Notes: generated by a model from the sequence alone, not told the origin. A stretch of 64,000 bases of DNA from Hirschia baltica ATCC 49814 (GCF_000023785.1 NC_012982.1:1364001-1428000); one strand, 5' to 3'. Counted from the stretch's first letter, positions 1 through 8,611 are shown. Made by a program: numbers and translations.

Positions 1-1
1 G

Positions 2-928
2 AAATTTGATAAAATCCTTATCGATGGGGCAGCATCAAAAGGCACGCATGTATCTTTTGGCGATACTGTAACCTCATTTGAACCGACAAGCGAAACTGCT
101 GATCACGCTGAACTGATTGTCAAAAATGAAGCAGGCGAGAGCCGCGCTGTGCGTGCTAAATTTGTTATAGATGCATCTGGCTTTGGTCGTGTGTTGCCGC
201 GTTTACTTGATCTTGAAGCACCGTCTGATCAAACCAAGCGTCGCTCTTGTTTTAAACATGTCACCGACAATATCACACATCCAGATTTTGACCGAAACAA
301 GATCCTAATTTCTGTGCACCAAGAAGACCCTCAAATTTGGTTATGGTTGATCCCGCTTGCAAACGGATTGTCGTCAATCGGTGTGGTGGGCGTAAACGAG
401 ACAATAGAAAAAGCTGGAGACACGCCCGAAGCTCGTCTTGATTATTTTGTAAAATCATCGGGAATGATGGCGGACTTCCTTAAAAATGCTGTCGAAGCGC
501 GTCCAACAAATGAAATTGTAGGCTTTTCAGCCAATGTGAAAAATCTCTATGGCGATAAATATGTATTGCTAGGCAATGCAGCTGAATTTCTTGATCCAGT
601 CTTTTCTTCAGGTGTCACGATTGCCATGAAATCGGCGACACTGGCAGCTGATCTCATTGATGCTCAATTGCGTGGTGAAGAAGTTGATTGGCAGGAAGAT
701 TTTGAAGTTGAGCTAAAACGCGGTGTCGAAGCCTTTAGATCATGTGTAAATGCGTGGTATGATGGCTTGCTTCAGCGCATGATTTTCATGGAAAACCGAT
801 CTGAAGATATTACCCGTCATTTCACAGCAATTCTGGCCGGATATGCGTGGGATCGTAAAAACCCAATTGTGAAAGATCCTAAGCGGTTTTTCCGGTTGAT
901 GGATGCGCTGACAAAAGAAGACGCTTAA
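2..928 (+). CDS. FAD-dependent oxidoreductase, tryptophan-halogenase/geranylgeranyl-reductase-like fold, 5'-partial
   Basis: The frame is open from base 2, so the N-terminus with the FAD-binding GxGxxG lies left of the window. Seen: a DASGFG segment at about base 170, and a C-proximal GNAAEFLDPVFSSGV segment, which matches the second FAD/substrate motif of tryptophan-halogenase-like and geranylgeranyl-reductase-like flavoproteins. The stop overlaps the next start by one base (TAATG), so it is co-translated with the aryl polyene genes downstream. Flavoproteins of this family recur in aryl polyene, flexirubin and xanthomonadin clusters, where their reaction is not firmly settled. Halogenation of the aryl head or an oxidative tailoring step are possibilities; nothing visible here proves halogenase activity because the N-terminal half is missing. 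Confidence 0.8.
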   Translation, partial: KFDKILIDGAASKGTHVSFGDTVTSFEPTSETADHAELIVKNEAGESRAVRAKFVIDASGFGRVLPRLLDLEAPSDQTKRRSCFKHVTDNITHPDFDRNKILISVHQEDPQIWLWLIPLANGLSSIGVVGVNETIEKAGDTPEARLDYFVKSSGMMADFLKNAVEARPTNEIVGFSANVKNLYGDKYVLLGNAAEFLDPVFSSGVTIAMKSATLAADLIDAQLRGEEVDWQEDFEVELKRGVEAFRSCVNAWYDGLLQRMIFMENRSEDITRHFTAILAGYAWDRKNPIVKDPKRFFRLMDALTKEDA

Positions 929-1539
929 TGCACAATCGGGGAATTATTGGGGTTATTCTTGCCTGCGCTATTTTTGGCACTGGGTGTCAATCCACGCAAT
1001 CCATTGCGCAAGATACCGGAATTGCGTCAGAAGCAGCAAAAGCATTTATCGGTAAAGGTGTGGAACTGACCTTGCCCGCATCGCCTAATTTTCCAGGCGA
1101 GATGAACGCAATGCAAACACTGATCGCGCGCCACGAGGATCGTGTGCAAGCTTTACAGGCTGTACTTTCTGCCCGCGAAGATCACGTCAATGTTGTCACC
1201 ATGTTGGCCAATGGGCCTCGCATAATGGAAGTTGATTGGACAGCGCAAGACATGCTGGAAACGCGTTCCAGCTTTGCACCTGAAGCGCTGTCTGGTTTGA
1301 ATATGTTGGCTGATATCTATCTTGTGTTTTGGCCTCAAAAGGCAGTGCAAACCGCTTTGCCAGAAGGTGTTTATGTCAATCAGGAAGCGGGACTACGCCA
1401 AATATATAATGATACCCGTCAAATAGTGGAAATTCGCTATTACACCAAGGATGAGCGCGGACGCGATCATTGTGTTTTGACCAATTTTGACCTTGGTTAC
1501 TCTCTGACAATTTATAGCGATGCAATGACAGCCAAATGA
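928..1539 (+). CDS. ApeN-like DUF3261 lipoprotein of the aryl polyene cluster
   Basis: 203 residues. A short hydrophobic leader (GVILACAIFGTGC) ends in a lipobox, so the protein should be an acylated lipoprotein with Cys at about residue 20. The middle carries the LADIYLVFWPQ-type segment that I associate with the DUF3261 family, usually found next to the LolA-like carrier and MMPL exporter of aryl polyene clusters (ApeN position). Its last four bases (ATGA) overlap the next ketosynthase start. The likely role is helping to move or place the lipidated pigment at the outer membrane; the molecular function is not known. The family call rests on motif memory and on context. Confidence 0.7.
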   Translation: MHNRGIIGVILACAIFGTGCQSTQSIAQDTGIASEAAKAFIGKGVELTLPASPNFPGEMNAMQTLIARHEDRVQALQAVLSAREDHVNVVTMLANGPRIMEVDWTAQDMLETRSSFAPEALSGLNMLADIYLVFWPQKAVQTALPEGVYVNQEAGLRQIYNDTRQIVEIRYYTKDERGRDHCVLTNFDLGYSLTIYSDAMTAK

Positions 1540-2696
1540 GTACGATTTATATCAACGCATTTTCAACATGCTCTCGACTAGGCATGAACCGAGATGAAAC
1601 CTTAAAAAGCTTAAAGTCTGCTCTACCGCCGCGTCCAGATAAGGACGCACAATTGGCTGGTGGTGCAACGACAAAAGTCGCCGCGCTTGCAACTGATTTA
1701 CCCAATGATCAAAGCGGTGAAACGCGAACCAATCAGATCACAGCCTATCTGATTTCACAAATGCAGGAAGAGATCGCACAAACACTCGCAAAATATGGCT
1801 CTGAGCGTGTCGCCGGTATAATCGGCACCAGCACAACCGGCGTGGAAGAAGCTATCAATCCGCTTGATGATCGCATCAAAAACGGTGAATGGGATGACGA
1901 TTATGATTTCACTAATCAGGAATTAGGCGACACAGCGCAATTTTTAAAAAACAGCATTGGTTTTACCGGTCCATGCCACACTGTTTCAACGGCCTGCACG
2001 TCAGGTTCAAAAGCTTTGGCTGCGGCAGCACGATTCATCAATGCAGGTTTAGCAGATGCTGTCATTTGCGGCGGTGTTGATTCGTTATCGCGTTTAACAA
2101 CAAATGGTTTTAGTGCACTTGATAGTGTGTCTTCCCAAATGTGTGCGCCATTTAGCAAAAACAGATGCGGCATTAATATAGGTGAAGGCGGGGCATTATT
2201 TATTGTCTCAAAAGATGTTGGTCCATGGAAATTATCTGGGTGGGGCGAAAGCTCAGATGCCTATCATATGTCATCTCCGGAGCCTTCTGGTGCAGGTGCA
2301 GAATTAGCCTTGAACGAGGCCATGTCCCGCGCAAACCTTAAACCAGAAAATATAAACTTTGTGCACATGCACGGCACATCAACACCACTCAATGATGCAA
2401 TGGAGTCAACACTTGTGAACCGTGTGTTTGGCCCCAATATGCCCTGTGCGTCCACTAAAGGCATGACAGGCCACACATTGGGCGCTGCTGGTGCATTGCA
2501 AGCTGCAATCAATATAATCGCCCTAGATGAGCAAATTTATCCCCCGCATATCTATGATGGGCAGTGGGATGATGATCTAGCGCCAATAAATTTAACCTCT
2601 GTTCAGAGCCAGCCAGATCAACCTATAACAGCCACTTTGAGTGCAAGCTATGCATTTGGTGGTAGTAATATTGCGCTGATTATCGAGAAGGCCTGA
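1536..2696 (+). CDS. Beta-ketoacyl-ACP synthase, ApeO-like
   Basis: 386 residues with a complete KAS I/II triad: Cys154 in TACTSG, His279 in HMHGTST and His313 in GMTGHTLGAAGA. It should condense malonyl-ACP with the growing aryl-polyene chain, or act as the active half of a heterodimer. In the characterised aryl polyene systems ApeO pairs with ApeC, a ketosynthase-like partner; a nucleophile-free ApeC-like protein is encoded at 8689-9342 here, which supports the assignment. The start ATG overlaps the preceding stop (ATGA), implying translational coupling. Somewhat shorter than FabF (about 410 residues), mainly at the N-terminus. Confidence 0.88.
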   Translation: MSTIYINAFSTCSRLGMNRDETLKSLKSALPPRPDKDAQLAGGATTKVAALATDLPNDQSGETRTNQITAYLISQMQEEIAQTLAKYGSERVAGIIGTSTTGVEEAINPLDDRIKNGEWDDDYDFTNQELGDTAQFLKNSIGFTGPCHTVSTACTSGSKALAAAARFINAGLADAVICGGVDSLSRLTTNGFSALDSVSSQMCAPFSKNRCGINIGEGGALFIVSKDVGPWKLSGWGESSDAYHMSSPEPSGAGAELALNEAMSRANLKPENINFVHMHGTSTPLNDAMESTLVNRVFGPNMPCASTKGMTGHTLGAAGALQAAINIIALDEQIYPPHIYDGQWDDDLAPINLTSVQSQPDQPITATLSASYAFGGSNIALIIEKA

Positions 2697-2698
2697 GT

Positions 2699-3169
2699 AT
2701 GAATAACAGTGTCATTTATCCATCGCCGGAATTACTGGCTCCACATGATCCTCCCATGCTTTTGGTCGATGAAATTGTTAGCTGGGAAGAAGGCGAAATT
2801 GTCTCAAAGCATGTGATTGATAAAAATAATCTATTTTATGTGGCTGGCCATGGTGTGCCTGCATATGTCGGTTTTGAGATTATGGCGCAATCAATTGCTG
2901 TGCAGGACGGATATAGCCGACACCAAAATGGAGACGGTCCTAAAATTGGTTTCTTACTGGGGTGTCGTAAATACACGGTGGAACGAGATTGGTTTCTTGA
3001 AGGTGAAGAGTTGACAGTCAAAGCAAAAGCACTGTTATCCGAGGGGGAAATGCTATCTTTTGACTGTTTAATCCAAGATATTCACGGTCAAAAATTGGCA
3101 CATGGGATAATAAATGTGTTTAGCCCAGCAAATCCGGAAGCGTTTATACAACAAAGTGGGAGCGAGTAA
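2699..3169 (+). CDS. 3-hydroxyacyl-ACP dehydratase, ApeP-like hot-dog protein
   Basis: 156 residues. The N-terminus (LLAPHDPPMLLVDEI) and the AGHGVPAYVGFEIMAQ segment match the FabA/FabZ-like hot-dog dehydratases annotated as ApeP; a GFLLGCRKY strand follows. The predicted reaction is removal of water from 3-hydroxyacyl-ACP to give the trans double bond of each polyene unit. In known systems ApeP works in a complex with ApeI; the ApeI-type domain is fused to the ligase at 11313-12980 here. It starts two bases after the preceding ketosynthase stop and its own stop overlaps the ApeQ start by one base. Confidence 0.87.
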   Translation: MNNSVIYPSPELLAPHDPPMLLVDEIVSWEEGEIVSKHVIDKNNLFYVAGHGVPAYVGFEIMAQSIAVQDGYSRHQNGDGPKIGFLLGCRKYTVERDWFLEGEELTVKAKALLSEGEMLSFDCLIQDIHGQKLAHGIINVFSPANPEAFIQQSGSE

Positions 3170-3912
3170 TGTCCCAAGAAAATTCAAATCTGGAAAAGCG
3201 GGTGCTTGTCACTGGTGCTTCCAAAGGTATTGGGCGCGGTGTTGCGATACGATTGGGCGCTATGGGGTTTCACGTCACAGTCCATTACGGGCGTGATAAA
3301 GACGGTGCTGTTGAAACGCTCGCGCATATTACAGCCAATGGCGGTAAAGGTAATATCATCGGCTTTGACGTAAATGACCGTGCAGGCGCGAAATCTATCC
3401 TTGAAGCAGAACTAGAATCCCATGGCCCTTTTTGGGGTATTGTTTCAAATGCCGGTATCACCCGAGATAACGCATTCCCTGCCATAGAAGGCGATGATTG
3501 GGATGATGTGATCCGCACGACGTTGGATGGTTTTTATAATGTTGTACATCCCCTCACCATGCCAATGGTGCGTAAGCGCAAAGGTGGACGCATTGTTGTG
3601 ATGGCGTCTGTTTCTGGTGTTATGGGAAATCGTGGACAGGTAAATTATTCAGCGGCAAAAGCTGGATTGATCGGTGCAGCCAAAGCACTGGCAGTGGAGC
3701 TAGCTAGCCGCAAAATTACGGTCAATGCAGTTGCTCCGGGCCTTATTGAAACGTCCATGACAGAAGATGTTCGCCCTGAAGTAATGGCCGCTATCCCGAT
3801 GAAACGCGCGGGGTCTGTCGATGAAGTTGCTGCAACAGTTGCTTTCTTGTTTCAACCTGAAGCGGCCTATATTACCCGTCAGGTGATTGGGGTGAATGGA
3901 GGGCTGATCTAA
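3169..3912 (+). CDS. 3-ketoacyl-ACP reductase, FabG family, ApeQ-like
   Basis: 247 residues, a classical short-chain dehydrogenase. Cofactor motif TGASKGIG at residues 15-22, NAG at 94-96, catalytic Ser147, Tyr160 and Lys164 (NYSAAK), and a PG segment after the active site. It should reduce the 3-keto group on ACP with NADPH during polyene extension. It lies between the dehydratase and the second ketosynthase with one-base junctions on both sides, so it is clearly part of the pigment operon and not the housekeeping fabG, which normally sits with fabD and acpP. Confidence 0.9.
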   Translation: MSQENSNLEKRVLVTGASKGIGRGVAIRLGAMGFHVTVHYGRDKDGAVETLAHITANGGKGNIIGFDVNDRAGAKSILEAELESHGPFWGIVSNAGITRDNAFPAIEGDDWDDVIRTTLDGFYNVVHPLTMPMVRKRKGGRIVVMASVSGVMGNRGQVNYSAAKAGLIGAAKALAVELASRKITVNAVAPGLIETSMTEDVRPEVMAAIPMKRAGSVDEVAATVAFLFQPEAAYITRQVIGVNGGLI

Positions 3913-5138
3913 TGCGCCGCGTTGTTGTAACAGGTATGGCAGGTATGACGTCACTTGGTGATAGTTTTGCCCAGATAAGCCCCAAATTAAATGCTTCCCA
4001 AACGGGTATTCGCTATATGCCTGAGTGGGAATACCTCGTTGACATGTCGACGCGCCTTGGTGGGCCTGCCGATCATTTTGTGCATGAAAAAGCCTATCCG
4101 CGACAAGCTCGCCGCTCCATGGGGCGCCTTGCTGTGATGATGGTCAAAACAGGCGAACATGCACTTGCAGATGCCGGTCTTACTGACGATCCGGTGGTTA
4201 AAAGTGGTCGCATGGGCGTTGCCGCTGGTTCGTCTTATGGGTCAACGCCGGCCACGCTTGATTTTGTCGAGTTTCTCGAAAAAGGAAAAGCAAGAGGTTT
4301 AAACGCAACCAGCTATATTCGAATGATGAGCCACACAGCGCCCGTGAATATGGGTGTGTATTTTGGCTTGCAAGGGCGTGTCTATACAACATCTTCTGCT
4401 TGTACATCTGGCGCGCAAGGCATTGGCTATGCGTTTGAAGCGATCCGATCTGGCGCGCAAGATTTGATGATGGCAGGTGGATCGGATGAGTTTTGTCCGA
4501 CTATGACGATGGTATTTGACCGCCTATATGCGACTTCTACACGCAATGATGATCCACAACATGCTGTGCGTCCTTTTGACGAAAGCCGTGATGGCTTGGT
4601 CATTGGTGAGGCAGCTGGAGTCCTTATCTTAGAAGAGCTAGAGCACGCGCTTGCACGCGGTGCAAAACCTGTAGCCGAGATTGTAGGTTTCTCGACCAAT
4701 TGCGATGGTCAGCACATTTCTCAACCAAATCGTAAAACGCAGGAAACTGTGATGCTTCAAGCCATGTCCCAAGCAGGCATGAGCGCGGACGATCTTTCAT
4801 TCGTATCAGGGCATGGAACGGGAACAGCAACAGGTGATGTGGAGGAGAGCCATGCGACGCATGCTGTCTTTGGTGACAAAGTGCCTTTTCATACACTCAA
4901 AGGAAATTTTGGGCACACACTCGGTGCTTGTGGTGCAATTGAGACTTGGCTTGGTATTGAGCAACTCAAAGAGGGGCTAATTTCCCCAATTGCAAATCTC
5001 TCAAATGTTGACCCCAAATGTGCGCAGCTTGATTATGTGAAGGGTGAAACACGTAAGGTTTCCAAGAATGCATTTTCATCAAGTAATTTTGCCTTTGGCG
5101 GCATAAATACGTCTTTGGTCGTGGCCAATTACGAATAA
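3912..5138 (+). CDS. Beta-ketoacyl-ACP synthase, FabF-like, ApeR
   Basis: 408 residues, full FabF length. Active-site Cys164 (SSACTSG), His302 (GHGTGT) and His336 (GNFGHTLGA) are all present. In studied aryl polyene pathways ApeR is a stand-alone homodimeric ketosynthase thought to act early in chain growth, separate from the ApeO-ApeC pair. The start ATG overlaps the preceding TAA by one base. The gap to the next gene is 27 bases, so the MipA/OmpV gene is probably on the same mRNA. Confidence 0.9.
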   Translation: MRRVVVTGMAGMTSLGDSFAQISPKLNASQTGIRYMPEWEYLVDMSTRLGGPADHFVHEKAYPRQARRSMGRLAVMMVKTGEHALADAGLTDDPVVKSGRMGVAAGSSYGSTPATLDFVEFLEKGKARGLNATSYIRMMSHTAPVNMGVYFGLQGRVYTTSSACTSGAQGIGYAFEAIRSGAQDLMMAGGSDEFCPTMTMVFDRLYATSTRNDDPQHAVRPFDESRDGLVIGEAAGVLILEELEHALARGAKPVAEIVGFSTNCDGQHISQPNRKTQETVMLQAMSQAGMSADDLSFVSGHGTGTATGDVEESHATHAVFGDKVPFHTLKGNFGHTLGACGAIETWLGIEQLKEGLISPIANLSNVDPKCAQLDYVKGETRKVSKNAFSSSNFAFGGINTSLVVANYE

Positions 5139-5165
5139 TAAAACGAATGTTTGCAAGGGGAAAAC

Positions 5166-6068
5166 ATGGCGAAGACATCGAAGGCTTTTATTTCAGGCGC
5201 ATTGCTTTGCGCATCCGCCATGCTTGTGTCGGGTAATTTAAGTATATCTGCTCAAACAGTCGAAGAAAAAAACAATTATGTCCCCGACGAACCCTTATGG
5301 GAAGTGCGAATTGGCGGAACGGGATTATATGGCCCAGATTATCCAGGTGCATCTGATAATTCAGGTAATGGTGTTGTAGCGCCCTTAGTTATTTATCGCG
5401 GTGAAAAAATCCGCTTTGGCGAATATGGTGTTGCGCGTGCAATCGCAGCTGAAAATCAGCGCTTTGAATTAGATCTGTCTCTTGATGCCGTTTACTCTGC
5501 GAATTCCACAGAAGGTGGGGTGCGAGAAGGCATGCCGGACCTTGATTATCTTTTGCAGATTGGTCCGCAACTGATTGTGAATTTTGCCGACACTGGTTGG
5601 ACAGTAGATGGACGCAAAAGCCTCAAATTGCGCACACCAATTCGTGCCGTGGCTGCCACTGACTTCACAGGAATTGAACATGTTGGTTACATTGCAGAGC
5701 CACAATTAGTGTATCAACGCAAATATGGTGGAGATTTGCGTTCCGGTTGGTCAACCACACTATTTGCGACTTTTGGTGATGAGGGCCTGAATGATTACTG
5801 GTATGGAGTCGGTCCGCAATTTGTGACGGCTGATCGAGGTTATCATGAAGGGAAAGCAGGGTATGTCTCTACCGGTTTTCGAGCATCTTGGACACGTGAA
5901 CTTACCGATGACTTTCAAATATTCCTGACATATCAAGGCCGTTCATTTTCCGGTGCGGCCAATGAAGATAGTCCTCTATTGCAAGAAGATTTCACCCATG
6001 CAGCGAGTGTCTCTTTTGTCTGGAAAGCTTTCAAAAGCAAACGCGCCGCTCGCAATGATGATATGTAG
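5166..6068 (+). CDS. MipA/OmpV family outer membrane protein
   Basis: 300 residues from the ATG at 5166, which has a good ribosome site (AAGGGG) just upstream; an in-frame TTG at 5151 is less likely. A signal peptide (about residues 1-30, ending SISAQT) is followed by a typical MipA/OmpV pattern: WEVRIGGTGLYGPDYPG near the mature N-terminus, alternating hydrophobic strands, and an aromatic-ended last strand before a basic tail. The predicted product is a beta-barrel in the outer membrane. It is the last gene of the first pigment operon and is followed by a terminator. MipA in E. coli scaffolds murein enzymes; a role in surface display of the polyene is only suggested by context. Confidence 0.8.
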   Translation: MAKTSKAFISGALLCASAMLVSGNLSISAQTVEEKNNYVPDEPLWEVRIGGTGLYGPDYPGASDNSGNGVVAPLVIYRGEKIRFGEYGVARAIAAENQRFELDLSLDAVYSANSTEGGVREGMPDLDYLLQIGPQLIVNFADTGWTVDGRKSLKLRTPIRAVAATDFTGIEHVGYIAEPQLVYQRKYGGDLRSGWSTTLFATFGDEGLNDYWYGVGPQFVTADRGYHEGKAGYVSTGFRASWTRELTDDFQIFLTYQGRSFSGAANEDSPLLQEDFTHAASVSFVWKAFKSKRAARNDDM

Positions 6069-6083
6069 TTCAAATTGATAAAA

Positions 6084-6113
6084 AAGCCCCAGCAAATATG
6101 TATGCTGGGGCTT
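6084..6113. terminator. Bidirectional rho-independent terminator
   Basis: Stem AAGCCCCAGC / GCTGGGGCTT with a 10-base loop. There is a T-rich stretch on the plus side and an A-run before it that becomes a T-run on the minus side. It sits between two convergent genes (pigment operon and the gene at 6137-6565), so it can end transcripts from both. Confidence 0.88.
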
Positions 6114-6136
6114 AAATTTATTTATTTTTGAATGAC

Positions 6137-6565
6137 TTAGTTCGAAGCTGTTCCGTTCAGAGGTGTTTTTGCGACGAATTTATTTTTGTAACAAACATAC
6201 TCAGTTGCTGGGTTGAAATCAGTACCTTGAGATGAGTGAATACCTGTTACTTTGCTAGCCCCTTTTGAAATCGCAAGATCTTTCATTGCAATTAAGGAGT
6301 TGAGCAAAGCGCGTTCGCATGATGCTTGGATATCTTTGTGAAACCCGTTTGCAGGGCGCCCACCAGTTGATACGTCGCCAATCTGGGACCCTGATGCTGA
6401 TTTACCCCAAACAAATTGAAAACCATCAAGCGCTGATTTGTTTTCTTCCTTCGCCATGAAGTCAGCAACAGAGAAAACATAAGGTTTAGAGGCAGCTTGA
6501 GCAGTTGGCACTCCAGAAAAAAGAACGACTGCAGATGTGGCTAATACAAGTGATTTTATGGACAC
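6137..6565 (-). CDS. Small secreted protein, paralogue of the neighbour at 6669-7118
   Basis: 142 residues. A clear signal peptide (cleavage after PTAQA, about residue 24) leads to a roughly 118-residue periplasmic domain. Its shared pattern with the next gene is FS[VI]-x-E, a GxFxFxxG segment, NGxxK, a Cys followed by a helix with AL and A-K, then AT-x-Y-x-C and a final L-GT. Two conserved cysteines (about 83 and 124) could form a disulfide. I recall a family of periplasmic proteins of this size mislabelled 'excinuclease ATPase subunit'; there is no nucleotide-binding motif here, so that label is not supported. Function unknown. It is placed inside the aryl polyene cluster but transcribed against it. 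Confidence 0.75.
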   Translation of the reverse strand: MSIKSLVLATSAVVLFSGVPTAQAASKPYVFSVADFMAKEENKSALDGFQFVWGKSASGSQIGDVSTGGRPANGFHKDIQASCERALLNSLIAMKDLAISKGASKVTGIHSSQGTDFNPATEYVCYKNKFVAKTPLNGTASN

Positions 6566-6612
6566 GTCATTTCCCCAAAATTTAACAATGATAGATATTC
6601 AATTGTGCTAAA

Positions 6613-6628
6613 CCAGCTTATAAGCTGG
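6613..6628. repeat. Perfect 16-bp palindrome between the two paralogous genes
   Basis: CCAGCTTATAAGCTGG is a perfect palindrome located 48 bases upstream of the start at 6565 and 40 bases past the end of the gene at 6669. It could be an operator for the downstream gene or a weak terminator for the upstream one (only TTTA follows on the minus strand). Confidence 0.5.
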
Positions 6629-6668
6629 AAAAACGGCATGTTAAAGGCAAATCTTTGCGCTGTTAAGT

Positions 6669-7118
6669 TTATTCATTCAGTCCAACAATTGTTCCTTTGA
6701 GCAGAACACGGGAATTTGTGTGCCCTGTTAGACACTGATAGTGTGTTGCTGAAACATAATCTGCACTTGTTGCTGTGGACATTATTGCTTCAACAGCAAT
6801 TCCATCTAGTTTTTGGGCTTCTTCTTTCAAAGCAAGCAGAGCAGATATCATCGCCCATTGGCATGCGCTTTTATCTGTTTTTCCGATGCCATTGGTAGCG
6901 TGTTTAACGTTGGCAATGCCCAGTGGAGTTCCAAGGACTTCACTTCCGAACGTAAATTTAAAATCTCCAAGTCTTGTTTGAAAATCTTCACTCGCAAGGA
7001 GTTCTTCAATTGAATAAAGCTGAATGTCAGATTTTGCGTGTGCAACAGGGGCTGCTGCGGCCATGACAACGCACATTGAAGAAATGCTTGTAGCAAGAGT
7101 TTTGAATGAAATTTTCAT
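6669..7118 (-). CDS. Small secreted protein, paralogue of the neighbour at 6137-6565
   Basis: 149 residues from the ATG at 7118; a longer frame to 7211 would place 31 polar residues before the signal peptide, so it was not used. The signal peptide ends at APVAHA (about residue 28). The mature part aligns with the preceding gene over its whole length: a YSIEELLASED start, GDFKFTFGSE, an NGIGKTDKSAC helix, SATHYQC, and LLKGT. Two cysteines sit at equivalent positions. The pair looks like an old tandem duplication with well-diverged copies. Function unknown; periplasmic location is predicted from the signal peptide. Confidence 0.75.
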   Translation of the reverse strand: MKISFKTLATSISSMCVVMAAAAPVAHAKSDIQLYSIEELLASEDFQTRLGDFKFTFGSEVLGTPLGIANVKHATNGIGKTDKSACQWAMISALLALKEEAQKLDGIAVEAIMSTATSADYVSATHYQCLTGHTNSRVLLKGTIVGLNE

Positions 7119-7248
7119 AGGGTCTACCGTTATTACTTCTGATTTATATGTGTATATAGAGTTCAATCTTGACAAGATGGGGGCAAATTGACGATCTCCT
7201 TGTCTAAGCAACCTTAAATTTCAGTCATAATTATCGGTATTGTTTGAT

Positions 7249-8016
7249 ATGATGTCAGAATTTCAGATTGGAGCCATCGTTCCAACTTATCGTCATGTCA
7301 AAGCATTGCCTGCGATTGTAGATCAATTGGTCGCACAAAATTGTCCTGTAATAATCATTGATGATGGCAATTCACCTGAACTAGCGGAAGTCATTGAATC
7401 CCAACGAGAACCAATGCGTGGGGTGGACGTTATTCGCCTACAAGAAAATGGAGGGAAAGGAGGCGCAGTTAAGCAAGGTTTTCTTGCGGCTCAAAAAGCA
7501 GGCTGGAGCCATGCGCTACAGATAGATGCAGATGGTCAGCATGATATTAGCCAATTGCCACACCTCATACATTTAGCCAAACAAAATCCTGAAGCAGTGA
7601 TTTGTGGTGTCCCAGTTTATGATCATACCATACCTAAGGGACGCAAAATTGGACGTGAAATTACACATTTTTGGGTACGCATAGAAACACTTTCTCTTGA
7701 AATTAACGATTCAATGTGTGGGTTTCGTGTCTATCCTGTGAGTGATGCTGTGCATGTGGTTCGTCATGAATTTATTGGGGCTCGCATGGATTTTGATACT
7801 GAAATGCTGGTCCAATTAAACTGGCGTGGATTAAGAGTTGTCGAGCATCCGACCAAAGTGATTTATCCAGAAGAAAATGTGTCTAATTTCCGCATGCTCT
7901 GGGATAATGTCCGTATCACTGCCATGCATACAAGACTAGCCATACAAGCCCCTATTCGCGTGCCGGTACGGATGATGCGTCGTTTGATGAGCAATAAATA
8001 TCCTAAGCCAAATTAG
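7249..8016 (+). CDS. Family 2 glycosyltransferase of the aryl polyene cluster
   Basis: 255 residues from ATG 7249; a second ATG follows at 7252 and a TTG precedes at 7240. GT-A fold features: IVPTYRH near the N-terminus, an IIDDG strand, and a QIDADGQHD metal/nucleotide site, resembling dolichol-phosphate-mannose-synthase-like enzymes. There is no membrane segment. GT2 genes, alone or fused to an acyltransferase (ApeJ), occur in aryl polyene clusters and are proposed to add sugar in the lipid anchor. Its 3' end overlaps the convergent phosphopantetheinyl transferase by 14 bases. Confidence 0.85.
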   Translation: MMSEFQIGAIVPTYRHVKALPAIVDQLVAQNCPVIIIDDGNSPELAEVIESQREPMRGVDVIRLQENGGKGGAVKQGFLAAQKAGWSHALQIDADGQHDISQLPHLIHLAKQNPEAVICGVPVYDHTIPKGRKIGREITHFWVRIETLSLEINDSMCGFRVYPVSDAVHVVRHEFIGARMDFDTEMLVQLNWRGLRVVEHPTKVIYPEENVSNFRMLWDNVRITAMHTRLAIQAPIRVPVRMMRRLMSNKYPKPN

Positions 8017-8611
8017 GTGCAGTAATCAGTGGCAGAATTTCAATGCCGTTAATATGGCCTTGGCCTAGCACTGTAAAAAAAAACGCATCGGCGATTGGCA
8101 TGTGATACCGCCAACCAAAGTGTGTGGAAGTCAAACCTTCTGTTTCGCCATTCGGCGCATTGATGACTTCCAACAATTCTTTTGGCTCTGGGTATGTACC
8201 AAATGCTTTGAAATAGGCTTCTAGATACGTCCAACCTTTGCACAATGCTTGGGCTGATGAGGATGTCAGATCTTTATCATCACAAAAACGCGATAGTATG
8301 GCGGGCCAATTTCTGCGCGGATCCGTATATTCAATATCAAAACCTATGAGTTGATCAGCCCCAATCACAGCTGCACCACAAATGCCGCGGCAATGAGATC
8401 GACTCACATTGTTTCTTTCCGGTTTGGACAAGCAAGACGTTGCTGCATTTTGTGCAATATCTGTCCAGCGGCGCTGTAGCTTAACGCCATGGCGGGTTGT
8501 TAGCTGGTTTGAGAGGCATAACCCAACATATACTTTCATCAGATTTGACTCATCTTCTTGCAAGCAAGCGCACGTCTCTATAGCAATAGGGGATTGAGTT
8601 GATGGGGACAA
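8003..8611 (-). CDS. 4'-phosphopantetheinyl transferase superfamily protein
   Basis: 202 residues. It has the two family signatures: GFDIE at residues 90-94 (Mg-binding Asp and Glu) and WTYLEAYFKAFG at 127-138 (Glu131, Lys135). An upstream NVSRSHCRG piece corresponds to the N[VIL]SHS region. It should transfer the phosphopantetheine arm from CoA to the serines of the two cluster ACPs (10130-10387 and 10401-10646). It is divergent from the ApeC-like gene and overlaps the glycosyltransferase tail. A private transferase in the cluster suggests the host AcpS does not serve these ACPs efficiently. Confidence 0.85.
   Translation of the reverse strand: MSPSTQSPIAIETCACLQEDESNLMKVYVGLCLSNQLTTRHGVKLQRRWTDIAQNAATSCLSKPERNNVSRSHCRGICGAAVIGADQLIGFDIEYTDPRRNWPAILSRFCDDKDLTSSSAQALCKGWTYLEAYFKAFGTYPEPKELLEVINAPNGETEGLTSTHFGWRYHMPIADAFFFTVLGQGHINGIEILPLITAPNLA

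Noticed and set aside
2-928. Calling the first gene a halogenase
   Set aside because: The N-terminal half with the diagnostic residues is outside the window; related flavoproteins have other activities.
6137-7118. Label 'excinuclease ATPase subunit' for the periplasmic paralogues
   Set aside because: No Walker motif, zinc finger or similarity to UvrA is visible; both proteins are about 120-residue secreted domains.
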